Shown: in pieces, positions 7,733-15,673 of the stretch | How positions within the stretch are numbered: position 1 is the first letter of the stretch | Layout: each line of letters begins with the position of its first letter | Source: Micromonospora wenchangensis | GTDB taxonomy: Bacteria; Actinomycetota; Actinomycetes; Mycobacteriales; Micromonosporaceae | Assembly (NCBI RefSeq): GCF_002210435.1 | Contig: NZ_MZMV01000015.1 | Span: 59,442-123,441, forward strand | DNA: 64,000 nt | Direction: 5' to 3' | The notes under the pieces: model-generated | What the model was told of the DNA's origin: nothing | Seen by the model: only the letters and a program-made list of their open reading frames with translations | Databases searched by the model: none | Translations under genes and position numbers: made by a program

Positions 7733-9334
7733 CTACATCCGGAAGACGCCGAAGCCGTCGGCGCCCTTCACCGGTGCGTTGTGGATCGCCGACAGGCAGA
7801 GCCCGAGGACGGTACGGGTGTCCCGGGGGTCGATCACCCCGTCGTCGTAGAGCCGGCCGGACAGGAACAGCGCCCCCGACTGCGACTCGATCTGCTGCTC
7901 GACCATCATCCGCATCGCCGCGTCGGAGTCCTCGTCGTAGTCCCGGCCCCGGGCGGCGGCCGCCTGCCGGGCGACGATCGACAGCACCCCGGCCAACTGC
8001 GCCGTACCCATCACCGCCGACTTCGCGTTCGGCCAGGTGAACAGGAACCTCGGCTCGTACGCCCGACCGCACATGCCGTAGTTGCCGGCCCCGTACGAGG
8101 CACCCAGGTTGACCGTCAGGTGCGGCACCGTCGAGTTCGCCACCGCGTTGATCATCAGGGCGCCGTGCTTGATGATGCCGCGCTGCTCGTACTCGGTGCC
8201 GACCATGTAGCCGGTGGTGTTCTGCAGGAAGACCAGCGGGGTGTCGGCGGCGTTGGCGAGCTGGATGAACTGGGCCGCCTTCTGCGCCTCCGCGCTGAAC
8301 AGCACCCCCCGGGCGTTCGCCAGCACCCCCACCGGGTAGCCGTGCAGCTCGCCCCAGCCGGTGACCAGCGCGGTGCCGTACGCCGGCTTGAACTCGTCGA
8401 ACTCGCTGCCGTCGAGCACCCGGGCCAGCACCTCACGCGGGTCGAACGGCACCTTCAGGTCGGCGCTGACGATGCCGAGCAGCTCCTCCGGGTCGTACCG
8501 GGGCGGACGCGGGGCCGGGTCGCGCGGCGGTGGACCATGCTTGCGCCAGTTGAACCGGCGTACGCACCGCCGGGCCAGCCGGATGCCGTCCCGCTCGTCC
8601 TCGGCGAGCTGGTCGGCGAGGCCTGACGTGCCGGCGTGCATCGCCGCACCGCCCAGCGACTCGTCGTCGGTGACCTCGCCGGTGGCCATCTTCACCAGCG
8701 GCGGCCCGGCCAGGTAGACCTGCGACCGGTCCCGGATCATGATCACGTGGTCGGACATCCCCGGCACGTACGCGCCACCGGCGGTGGCGTTGCCGAAGAC
8801 CACGCTGACCGTGGGAATGCCGGCGGCGGAGAGCCGGGTCAGGTCACGGAACACCCGGCCGCCCGGAATGAAGATCTCCGCCTGGGTGGGCAGGTCCGCC
8901 CCGGCGCTCTCCACCAGGTTCACCATCGGCAGCCGGTTCGCCAGGGCGATCTCGCCGGCCCGCCGGGTCTTCGCCAGCGACCACGGGTTCACCGCGCCGC
9001 CGCGTACCGTCGGATCGTTGGCGACCACCAGGCACTCGACGCCCTCGACCACCCCGATGCCGGTGACCACGCTCGCCCCGACCGGGAAGTCGGTGCCGTA
9101 CGCGGCGACCGGCGACAACTCCAGGAACGGGCTGTCCCGGTCCAGCAGCAGCTCGATCCGCTCCCGGGGCAGCAGCCTGCCGCGCCCGTGGTGCCGGGCC
9201 ACGTACTTCTCACCGCCGCCGGCCCGCGCCCGGTCGAGCGCGGCGTCCAGCTCGGCGAGACGTTCCCGAAGCGCTTCCCGGTTGGCCACGAAGGCCGGCG
9301 CGGCCGGGTCGACCGCACTCTCCAGCGTCGTCAT
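7733..9334 (-). CDS. Acyl-CoA carboxylase beta subunit (carboxyltransferase)
   Basis: 533 residues with both crotonase-fold carboxyltransferase halves. Recognisable stretches are GGEKYVARHHGRGRLLPRERIELLLD near the N-terminus, the acyl-CoA oxyanion region NATAGGAYVPGMSDH, and the biotin-side NTTGYMVGTEYEQRGIIKHGA and GASYGAGNYGMCGRAYEPRF. This pattern fits the methylcrotonyl-CoA/geranyl-CoA carboxylase branch better than the acetyl/propionyl branch. Its ATG overlaps the stop of the upstream acyl-CoA dehydrogenase (ATGA). Together with the downstream alpha subunit it would carboxylate the product of one of the neighbouring dehydrogenases. The exact acyl substrate cannot be read from the sequence. 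Confidence 0.93.
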   Translation of the reverse strand: MTTLESAVDPAAPAFVANREALRERLAELDAALDRARAGGGEKYVARHHGRGRLLPRERIELLLDRDSPFLELSPVAAYGTDFPVGASVVTGIGVVEGVECLVVANDPTVRGGAVNPWSLAKTRRAGEIALANRLPMVNLVESAGADLPTQAEIFIPGGRVFRDLTRLSAAGIPTVSVVFGNATAGGAYVPGMSDHVIMIRDRSQVYLAGPPLVKMATGEVTDDESLGGAAMHAGTSGLADQLAEDERDGIRLARRCVRRFNWRKHGPPPRDPAPRPPRYDPEELLGIVSADLKVPFDPREVLARVLDGSEFDEFKPAYGTALVTGWGELHGYPVGVLANARGVLFSAEAQKAAQFIQLANAADTPLVFLQNTTGYMVGTEYEQRGIIKHGALMINAVANSTVPHLTVNLGASYGAGNYGMCGRAYEPRFLFTWPNAKSAVMGTAQLAGVLSIVARQAAAARGRDYDEDSDAAMRMMVEQQIESQSGALFLSGRLYDDGVIDPRDTRTVLGLCLSAIHNAPVKGADGFGVFRM

Positions 9335-10527
9335 AGGCCCAGGCCCTTCGCGATGATCTCGTTCATGATCTCGGTGGTGCCGCCGCCGATGCCGAGGATG
9401 CGGGCGTCCCGGTAGTGCCGCTCCACCTCGGCGTCGCGCAGGTAGCCGAAGCCGCCGTGCAGTTGCAGCGCCGCGTCGACCACCTGGTCGCAGGCGGCCA
9501 CCGCGACGTTCTTCGCCATCGCCACCTCGGTCACCACCGGCTCGCCCGCCGCGACCCGGGCGGCCACCTGGTGCACGTACGCGCGGGCCGCCTCGGCGCG
9601 GGTGTGCATCTCGGCCAGCCGGTGCCGGACCAGTTGCCGGCTGGCCAGCGGGCGGCCGAACGTGGACCGGTCCCGGCACCAGCGGGTCGACAGCTCCACG
9701 CAGCGCTGCGCGGTCGCGTACGCCTGGGTGGCCAGGGAGAGCCGCTCGGTGGCGAAGTTCTGCATGACCGCCAGGAAGCCGGTGTCCTCCTCGCCGATCC
9801 GGTTGCCCACCGGCACCCGCACGTCGACGAAGGACAGCTCGGCCGTGTCCGAGCAGTGCCAGCCGAGCTTGTCCAGCTTCCGGCCGACGGTGAACCCGGG
9901 GGTGCCCTTGTCGATCACCAGCAGGTGCAGCGACCCGCTGCCGGGGAAGTCGCCGCACACCGCCGTGGTCACGAAGTCGGCGCGCACCCCGCTGGTGACG
10001 TACGTCTTCGACCCGTTGACCAGGTAGTGGTCCCCGTCGCGGCGGGCGGTGGTGCGGATCGCGGCGACGTCGGAGCCGCCGTCCGGTTCGGTGATCGCCA
10101 GCGCGCCGATCAGCTCGCCCGCCAGCGTCGGCCGGACGTACCTGGTGACCAGCGGGTCGTCGGCGGCCGACGGGCGGGCGGCGAGCCGGCCACCGAGCGT
10201 GCCGCCGGTCCGCCCACCGGCCGCCGCGACGATGTGCGGCAGCGCGATTCCGTGCGTGAACAGCGCCGCGACCAGCCCGGACGAGCCGCCGGAGCGGATG
10301 ATCTCCTCGGTGACCACGATCGAGTCGAGCAGGTCGCCACCGCTGCCGCCGACCGACTCGGGGAAGCCGATGCCGAGCAGGCCGAGCTTCGCGGCGGTGA
10401 CGTGCAGCGCGCGGGGGACCTCGCCGGCCCGCTCCCAGTCGGCCAGGTGCGGCAGCACCTCCCGGGTCACGAAGGCCCGGGTCAACTCCCGTAACTGTCG
10501 CCGCTCCGGGGTGTCCACGATGGTCAC
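9331..10527 (-). CDS. Acyl-CoA dehydrogenase (isovaleryl/citronellyl type context)
   Basis: 398 residues. It has the classical acyl-CoA dehydrogenase layout: ALAITEPDGGSDVAAI for FAD and substrate contacts, GxKTYVTSG, LGWHCSDTAELSFVDVRVP, and the C-terminal LHGGFGYLRDAEVERHYRDARI followed by GGGTTEIMNEIIAKGLGL. The GTG start overlaps the stop of the AtuA-family gene (GTGA). In this operon it most plausibly desaturates a branched acyl-CoA before carboxylation by the two downstream subunits, as in the leucine (Liu) and acyclic terpene (Atu) pathways. This role is inferred from gene order. Confidence 0.92.
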   Translation of the reverse strand: MTIVDTPERRQLRELTRAFVTREVLPHLADWERAGEVPRALHVTAAKLGLLGIGFPESVGGSGGDLLDSIVVTEEIIRSGGSSGLVAALFTHGIALPHIVAAAGGRTGGTLGGRLAARPSAADDPLVTRYVRPTLAGELIGALAITEPDGGSDVAAIRTTARRDGDHYLVNGSKTYVTSGVRADFVTTAVCGDFPGSGSLHLLVIDKGTPGFTVGRKLDKLGWHCSDTAELSFVDVRVPVGNRIGEEDTGFLAVMQNFATERLSLATQAYATAQRCVELSTRWCRDRSTFGRPLASRQLVRHRLAEMHTRAEAARAYVHQVAARVAAGEPVVTEVAMAKNVAVAACDQVVDAALQLHGGFGYLRDAEVERHYRDARILGIGGGTTEIMNEIIAKGLGL

Positions 10528-12230
10528 CGGTCCGCCTCCACGGCTGCGGGCGGTCCGGCGGCGAGGGCGGCGGGCAGGTCGACGATGCGGGAGCGGAGCA
10601 GCTCGCCGAGCGCCTTGGCCTGCGGGTCGAACCGGGTGGAGGCGGCCACCCCCGGCCCGAGCAGGCCCCGGATCACGAAGTTGACCGCCCGCAGGTTCGG
10701 CAGCTCGTACCGCTCGACTGTCGACGTGGCCGTCTCCGGCAGCAGTCCGGCCAGCCGGTCGACGGTCAGCCACCCGCGCAGCCACTCCCAGGTCGCGTCC
10801 GTGCGCGCCCAGACGCCGAGGTTGGCGTCGCCACCCTTGTCACCCGACCGCGCCCCGACCAGCTCACCCAGCGGCCCCCGCCGGGTCGGCCCGGCCGCCG
10901 TGGGAGCGGCCGCCGTGCCGGGCGTCGGCCCGGCCGTCACCGGTGCCACGGTCTCTGGCGGGGGGATCGGCAGCCGGGTGCCGTCCGGCAAGACGGCCAC
11001 GTGCGGTACGTCGGCCTGCGGCACCGCGTCGGCGGTGAAGACCCCGTACGGGGTGGCGTCGCCGGGCAGGGTGGTCAGCGTGCACCCCGGATAGGAGGCG
11101 AGAGCCAGTTCCACCGCCGCCGCCGAGAACGCCCGCCCGGCCCGCACCCGGTCACCGTCGCGCAGGTGTACGTGCAGCAGCGCGCTCGCCGTCTCGGTGT
11201 CGACCGCGTCGACGTGGTCGGTACGGGCCAGCGTGAACTCCAGCCCGTCCGTGCCGACGGCCGCCTCGATCTGCCCCCGGACCAGGGCGGCCTTGGCCGG
11301 GACGTCCAACCCGCAGAGCACGAACGTCATCGCGTTGCGGAACCCGCCCAGGTTGTTGACGCCCACCTTGAGGGTGGCCGGCGGTGGGGTGCCCCGGACC
11401 CCGTCCACCCGGACCCGGTCCGGCCCGTCGGGGTGCAGCCGTACCGTGTCCAGCCGGGTCACCACGTCCGGGCCGAGGTAGTCGGGGCCGCCCACCTCGT
11501 ACAACAGTTGGGCGGTGACCGTCTCGACGGTGACCGCGCCGCCGGTGCCGGGGTGCTTGGTGAGCACCGACGAGCCGTCCGGGTGGATCTCGGCGATCGG
11601 GAAGCCGGGCCGGTGCCCGCCGTCGGGCAGTTCGGTGAAGAAGCTGAAGTTGCCCCCGGTGACCTGCGCCCCGCACTCGATCAGGTGCCCGGCGACGGTC
11701 GCCCCGGCCAGCGCGTCCAGGTCGTCGCGTCCCCAGCCGAACCGGGCGATGGCCGGCCCGACCGCAAGCGAGGCGTCGGTGACCCGGCCGGTGACCACCA
11801 CGTCCGCCCCGGCGTCGAGGCAGGCGGCGATGCCGAACGCACCGAGGTAGGCGTTGGCGGTGAGCGCGTCCGGCCGGGCCAGGGCGTCACCCTCGACGTG
11901 GGCGACCCGGACGGCGAGGCCGAGCCGGTCGGCGAGCGCGCCGATCGCGGCGGCCAGCCCGGCCGGGTTCAGCCCGCCCGCGTTGGTGACGATCCGTACC
12001 CCCCGGTCGAGGGCGGTGCCGAGACACCCTTCGAGCTGGCGCAGGAACGTCTTCGCGTAGCCCAGGGCGGGGTCGCGCAGCCGGTCCCGGCCGAGGATCA
12101 GCATGGTCAGCTCGGCCAGGTAGTCGCCGGTCAACACGTCCAGCTCGCCGCCGTCGAGCATCTCCCGCCAGGCGGTGGACCGGTCGCCGTAGAAGCCGGA
12201 GGCGTTGCCGACCCGCAGCACCCCGGTCAC
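10524..12230 (-). CDS. AtuA/DUF1446 family protein with fused C-terminal domain
   Basis: 568 residues. The N-terminal DUF1446 domain (about 1-400) shows VLRVGNASGFYGDR, GGLNPAGLA, TGRVTDASLAVGPAI, ECGAQVTGGNF and the LKVGVNNLGGFRNAM stretch. A low-complexity Thr/Pro/Ala linker joins it to a second domain starting GELVGARSGDKGGDANLGVW, which in some relatives is a separate small protein. AtuA of Pseudomonas is required for acyclic terpene use but its reaction is unproven. The GTG at 12230 is preferred because it sits just before the conserved N-terminus and overlaps the stop of the small upstream gene. GTG at 12290 is an alternative. Confidence 0.85.
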   Translation of the reverse strand: MTGVLRVGNASGFYGDRSTAWREMLDGGELDVLTGDYLAELTMLILGRDRLRDPALGYAKTFLRQLEGCLGTALDRGVRIVTNAGGLNPAGLAAAIGALADRLGLAVRVAHVEGDALARPDALTANAYLGAFGIAACLDAGADVVVTGRVTDASLAVGPAIARFGWGRDDLDALAGATVAGHLIECGAQVTGGNFSFFTELPDGGHRPGFPIAEIHPDGSSVLTKHPGTGGAVTVETVTAQLLYEVGGPDYLGPDVVTRLDTVRLHPDGPDRVRVDGVRGTPPPATLKVGVNNLGGFRNAMTFVLCGLDVPAKAALVRGQIEAAVGTDGLEFTLARTDHVDAVDTETASALLHVHLRDGDRVRAGRAFSAAAVELALASYPGCTLTTLPGDATPYGVFTADAVPQADVPHVAVLPDGTRLPIPPPETVAPVTAGPTPGTAAAPTAAGPTRRGPLGELVGARSGDKGGDANLGVWARTDATWEWLRGWLTVDRLAGLLPETATSTVERYELPNLRAVNFVIRGLLGPGVAASTRFDPQAKALGELLRSRIVDLPAALAAGPPAAVEADR

Positions 12231-12376
12231 CGGGCGGCCGTCCCGGCTGTGCTCGCGCGGACCGTCCGGCCGGGGGCCGGCCGCGCACACGCCCCGGCGC
12301 GCGGGGCGGCGGCCGGGACGTCGAGTTGGTAGGACCCGTCGGTCGGGTCGGCGGGTGGTGCGGTCGGGTCGACCAT
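12227..12376 (-). CDS. Small 49-residue protein leading the AtuA operon
   Basis: A 49-codon reading frame with a strong ribosome binding site (GGAGG, 4 nt before the ATG). Its TGA overlaps the GTG of the AtuA-family gene. The peptide begins MVDPTAPPADPTDGSYQLDV and ends Arg/Ala-rich. It has no membrane segment or recognisable domain. The good initiation site and the 4 bp overlap argue that it is translated, either as a functional small protein or to couple ribosomes into the long GTG-started gene. It lies 34 bp downstream of the end of the TetR gene, on the same strand. Confidence 0.5.
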   Translation of the reverse strand: MVDPTAPPADPTDGSYQLDVPAAAPRAGACARPAPGRTVRASTAGTAAR

Positions 12377-12410
12377 GGTGCCTCCGGTCGGGTGGGCCGG
12401 TGAGTACGGG

Positions 12411-13055
12411 TCAGGTCGGGTCGGCGTCGTGGGGCGGGGCCGGTGCCGCTCCGGGGGCGAGCAGGGTGGCGAGCTGGTGTTTCCAGGTGCGCAGCAGCGC
12501 GGTGCGCCGGACCGAGTCGTCGTTGAGCAGGTTGGCCACGCCGAGCCCGCGCAGCAGGTCGAGGGTGGCCTGCACGGCCTCGCGGACGCCGGGGCGGCGC
12601 TCGTCCACGTCGAGCAGCGCCACGGTGAGCCGGTGCATCTCCCGGCCGACCCGCGCCTCCAGCGGCACCAGCGCGTCGCGCAGCTCCGGGTCGGTGCGGG
12701 CGGCCACCCACAGCTCCAGCGCGGCGACGAAGAGCGGCCCGGTGAAGGCGACGCCGAGCAGGTCGACCACCCGGTCGAGGCGTTGCGGCCCGACCGGCAG
12801 CGCCTCGGCCTCGACGCGTAGCTCCTCGGCGCGTCGCTCGGCGAGGTGGGCGACGGCAGCCGTGACCAGGGCCGCCTTGGTGGGGTAGTGGTGCAGTTGG
12901 GCGCCCCGGGAGACACCGGCGTGGGTGGCGACCACGGTCGTGGTGGTGCCCGACCAGCCGTACCGGACCAGGCAGTCGACAGTCGCCTCCAGCAGCCGGG
13001 CCCGGGTGGCGCGGCTGCGTTCCTGCTGGGGGACGCGGGCCGGCGGGGTGGACAC
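12411..13055 (-). CDS. TetR-family transcriptional regulator
   Basis: 214 residues from the GTG at 13055 (TTG at 13082 and another GTG at 13061 are alternatives). The N-terminal helix-turn-helix is clear: RARLLEATVDCLVRYGWSGTTTTVVATHAGVSRGAQLHHYPTK, roughly residues 17-60. The remaining helical ligand domain lacks recognisable specificity. It is the first gene of the operon, followed after 34 bp by the small gene and AtuA, so it very probably controls this acyl-CoA pathway, with an acyl-CoA as likely effector (inference). A palindrome upstream of the gene is a candidate operator. Confidence 0.88.
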   Translation of the reverse strand: MSTPPARVPQQERSRATRARLLEATVDCLVRYGWSGTTTTVVATHAGVSRGAQLHHYPTKAALVTAAVAHLAERRAEELRVEAEALPVGPQRLDRVVDLLGVAFTGPLFVAALELWVAARTDPELRDALVPLEARVGREMHRLTVALLDVDERRPGVREAVQATLDLLRGLGVANLLNDDSVRRTALLRTWKHQLATLLAPGAAPAPPHDADPT

Positions 13056-13084
13056 GGGAACAGCGTGCCGCCACCGAAACAAAC

Positions 13085-13098
13085 AGTCAAGCCTGACT
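13085..13098. promoter_or_regulatory. Candidate TetR operator (AGTCA-N4-TGACT)
   Basis: A 14 bp sequence AGTCAAGCCTGACT with perfect 5 bp arms lies about 30 bp upstream of the TetR GTG, next to a TTGACT that could act as a -35 on the minus strand. The position suits autoregulation of the regulator and operon. The link is inferred. Confidence 0.45.
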
Positions 13099-13175
13099 TT
13101 TTTCGGCTTCGGGGTGACCCCTCCGGGTCCACCGGTCCGCCTTGCACCGGTGGCCCACCCGGTGCCGGTGACCGG

Positions 13176-13920
13176 TCAGCGGCCGTCGCGCGGGGCGAAC
13201 GCGGTGAGCGCGTCGAGGTCGCTGTGCCGCGAGCGCAGGTACTCGTCCGCCCAGGCGGCGGCGTCCGGATAAGCCGACCCGGCGGCGACCCGGGCACAGG
13301 CCTCGTCGACGTCGAACCCCGTACGGCGTAGCTGCACCCCCCGGGCCGAGCAGCGCCCAGTACGCCCCCGGCCCGCCGTACGGCATGCCCACGCTGCCCG
13401 GATTGACCACCAGGCGGCGGTCGACCAGCCGGGTGAACGGCATGTGGGTGTGCCCGCAGACCACGGTGCGCACCTGCGCGGGCAGCCCGGCGAACACCTC
13501 GGCCCAGCGGGCCGGCCGGGAGTCGACCAGCACCACCTCCTCGTCGTCGCGGGGCGTGGCGTGGCAGAAGAGCACCGGGCCGAGGCCGGCGACCGGAAGG
13601 GTGAGCGTCAGCGGCAGCGCGGCCAGCAGGGCCACCTGGTCGGCCCGGAGCTGGTCGGCCGCCCAGTTCGAGACGTCGTGCTCCGACGGCCGGCCGGCGC
13701 GGGCCTGCACCAGCTCCCGGTCGGCGTTGCCGCGTACCCAGCGGACCCGGTCACCCAGCCCGGTCAGCAGGTCGAGCACCTCGACCGGCTGCGGGCCGGC
13801 CGCCACGTCACCGGTGACCACGACCAGGTCGGCGGCGGCCACCTCCGGCTCGGCGAGCACCGCCTCCAGCGCGGGCAGCGCGCCGTGGACGTCGGAGAGC
13901 ACCGCCACCTGTTTCAGCAC
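13176..13920 (-). pseudogene. Metallophosphoesterase gene with a one-base frameshift
   Basis: The first two thirds encode a YfcE-type calcineurin-like phosphoesterase: VLSDVHGALPAL, GDVAAGP, GNADRE, CHATPRDD, CGHTHMPF and NPGSVGMPYGG. After ALLGPG the frame goes wrong. Removing one C from the C6 run at 13337-13342 restores a continuous typical ending (LRRTGFDVDEACARV, then a TGA at 13176-13178), giving about 247 residues. As written, the frame instead runs on through Arg-rich sequence to 13087. Either the homopolymer carries an assembly error or the gene is newly broken. The GTG at 13920 is the likely start; 13939-13941 is an alternative. Confidence 0.8.
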
Positions 13921-14000
13921 CGGTCCACCGTCGCGCACCACGGGCGGGCTGTCGAGCGATTCTGCCCCGGGCAGAGGCGGAACCGGGCCACGACGCCGAC

Positions 14001-14034
14001 GAGCCAGGGCCGCCGGTGGGGGCGGCCCTGGCTC
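14001..14034 (-). terminator. Strong hairpin terminator downstream of crp
   Basis: A perfect 14 bp stem, GAGCCAGGGCCGCC (14001-14014) with GGCGGCCCTGGCTC (14021-14034) and a 6 nt loop, lies 22 bp past the crp stop codon. It lacks a U-tract, which is usual for actinobacterial terminators. Confidence 0.75.
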
Positions 14035-14055
14035 GGGGTGCGTACGCGGTGCCGG

Positions 14056-14733
14056 TCAGACCCGGGCGCGGCGGGCGAGACGCTCCGGGTCGAGGATGAT
14101 GATGCTCTTGCCGTCCAGCCGCAGCCAGCCCCGCGAGGCGAAGTCGGCGAGCGCCTTGTTGACCGTCTCCCGGGAGGCGCCGACGAGCTGGGCGATCTCC
14201 TCCTGGGTCAGGTCGTGGGTCACCCGCAGCACGCCGCCGTCGCGGGTGCCGAACCGGCCGGCCATCTGGAGCAGGTTCTTGGCGACCCGACCCGGCACGT
14301 CGGTGAAGATCAGGTCGGCCAGCGAGTCGTTCGTCCGGCGCAGCCTGCGGGCGAGCACCCGCAGCAACTGCTCGGCGATCTCGGGCCGGTTGTTCAGCCA
14401 GGGCCGCAGCGCCTGCTTGCGCAGCCGGACCAGGCGGGTGTCGGTGACCGCGGTGGCGGTGGCCGTACGCGGGCCGGGGTCGAAGAGCGACAGCTCACCG
14501 ACCATGTCCGACGGGCCCATCACCGCGATCAGGTTCTGCCGGCCGTCGGCTGCCCGACGCCCGACCTTGATCTTGCCTGACAGGAGGATGTAGAGACTGT
14601 CGCCGGGCTCGCCCTCGTTGAAGACGATCTCGCCCTTGCGGACGTCGATCGTCTCCATCTCCTTGGCGAGCGCCTCGGCAGCCTCCGGGTCGACACCCTG
14701 GAAGATCCCGCTGCGGGCCAGTACCTCGTCCAT
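14056..14733 (-). CDS. crp: Crp/Fnr-family cAMP receptor-like regulator
   Basis: 225 residues, matching the length of mycobacterial Crp (Rv3676) and Corynebacterium GlxR. The N-terminal cyclic-nucleotide domain has [19 protein letters not shown] and [18 protein letters not shown], the phosphate-binding cassette with its Arg-Thr pair. The C-terminal helix-turn-helix is [35 protein letters not shown] lies 6 nt before the ATG. A TAGACT (14805-14810 on the plus strand as AGTCTA) is a possible -10. The nearby nth, thioredoxin-like, Nudix and marP genes keep the conserved actinobacterial order. It probably acts as a global regulator of carbon and energy genes. Confidence 0.92.
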   Translation of the reverse strand: MDEVLARSGIFQGVDPEAAEALAKEMETIDVRKGEIVFNEGEPGDSLYILLSGKIKVGRRAADGRQNLIAVMGPSDMVGELSLFDPGPRTATATAVTDTRLVRLRKQALRPWLNNRPEIAEQLLRVLARRLRRTNDSLADLIFTDVPGRVAKNLLQMAGRFGTRDGGVLRVTHDLTQEEIAQLVGASRETVNKALADFASRGWLRLDGKSIIILDPERLARRARV

Positions 14734-14889
14734 CGCGCACCTCCGGTTGCGCGTTGCCGTCCCTCGGCCGGGTCCGCCGTCCGCTGATCCCTCGCGCGCC
14801 GCCAAGTCTAGGCGCACGTGAGGACGAATCAGAGCTGCACCCCTGGAATCTTGATCGTTGGGCGTAACCTCACCGACCCGATCGGGCAC

Positions 14890-14895
14890 TATGAT
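14890..14895 (+). promoter_or_regulatory. Possible -10 (TATGAT) in the crp/cbiZ divergent region
   Basis: TATGAT is close to the TATAAT consensus and lies in the 220 bp between crp and the divergent cbiZ gene. No good -35 is visible 16-18 bp upstream. A second box, TAGGGT (14942-14947), sits 6 nt before the cbiZ GTG and could give a leaderless transcript. Confidence 0.3.
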
Positions 14896-14953
14896 CGTCC
14901 GCCCGAACCACCTGGTCACCGGGGTCGGCCACCGCCGGTCGTAGGGTGTCCGG

Positions 14954-15616
14954 GTGCTGAGCGACCCGGTGCTGACCCACCGCCCCGAGGACGGGTGGGA
15001 CATTCCGGTGCTCGTGTGGCGGGCCCGTGTCCCGCTGCGGGCGGTCAGCTCCGGCCCGCTCGGTGGCGGCGTCGGCCCGCGCAACTGGGTGGTCAACGCG
15101 ACCGTGCCGATGTCGTACCACCGGGACGACCCGGCGGCCCACCTGGCCGCGCTAGCCGCCCGGTTCGACCTCGACGGACCCGGGGTCGGCCTGCTCACCG
15201 GCGTCGACGTCGCCGAGGTGGTGACCCGGGCCGACACCGGGGTCCGCGCCTGGGCCACCGTCGGCCTCGGCACCCCCCTGTGGGCCGCCGCCGACCCCGC
15301 CCCCGCCCCGGCGCAGCGGGTGGGCACGGTCAACATCGTGGTGTACGTGCCGGCGGCGCTCGGCGACGCGGCACTGGTGAACGCGGTCGCCACCGCCACC
15401 GAGGCGAAGTGCCAGGCGATCGGGGAACTGGGCCTGCCGGGCACCGGCACGCCCACCGACGCGGTCACCGTGCTCTGCCCGGCGGGCGACCCGGCCGAGC
15501 CGTACGGCGGACCCCGGTCGATCTGGGGCGCGCCGCTCGCCCGCGCCGTCCACGCGGCCGTCCGGGACGGCGGCGCGGTGCCCTGCGTCCCGTGGTCGCA
15601 GCGGCGGACGGGCTGA
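14954..15616 (+). CDS. cbiZ: Adenosylcobinamide amidohydrolase (CbiZ)
   Basis: 220 residues covering one CbiZ domain. Signature stretches are [12 protein letters not shown] near residue 40, [22 protein letters not shown], and [30 protein letters not shown] near residue 155. CbiZ removes the aminopropanol side chain from adenosylcobinamide, yielding adenosylcobyric acid and so allowing salvage of incomplete corrinoids. No other cobalamin gene is present in the window, and I see no cobalamin riboswitch upstream. The GTG start follows a TAGGGT box by 6 nt. The gene is divergent from crp. Confidence 0.85.
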   Translation: MLSDPVLTHRPEDGWDIPVLVWRARVPLRAVSSGPLGGGVGPRNWVVNATVPMSYHRDDPAAHLAALAARFDLDGPGVGLLTGVDVAEVVTRADTGVRAWATVGLGTPLWAAADPAPAPAQRVGTVNIVVYVPAALGDAALVNAVATATEAKCQAIGELGLPGTGTPTDAVTVLCPAGDPAEPYGGPRSIWGAPLARAVHAAVRDGGAVPCVPWSQRRTG

Positions 15617-15659
15617 ACTTCCGTCCGATCGGCCCGTCGTCGGTCGATTGGCCACCCGG

Positions 15660-15665
15660 TAGCGT
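15660..15665 (+). promoter_or_regulatory. -10 box (TAGCGT) of leaderless capA-like gene
   Basis: TAGCGT lies 8 nt before the ATG at 15674 and no ribosome binding site is present. Confidence 0.4.
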
Positions 15666-15673
15666 CGCGGGCG

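Noticed and set aside
14734..14953. Cobalamin riboswitch upstream of cbiZ
   Set aside because: I find no conserved B12-box sequence or sufficient structured length. The GTG appears to be leaderless.
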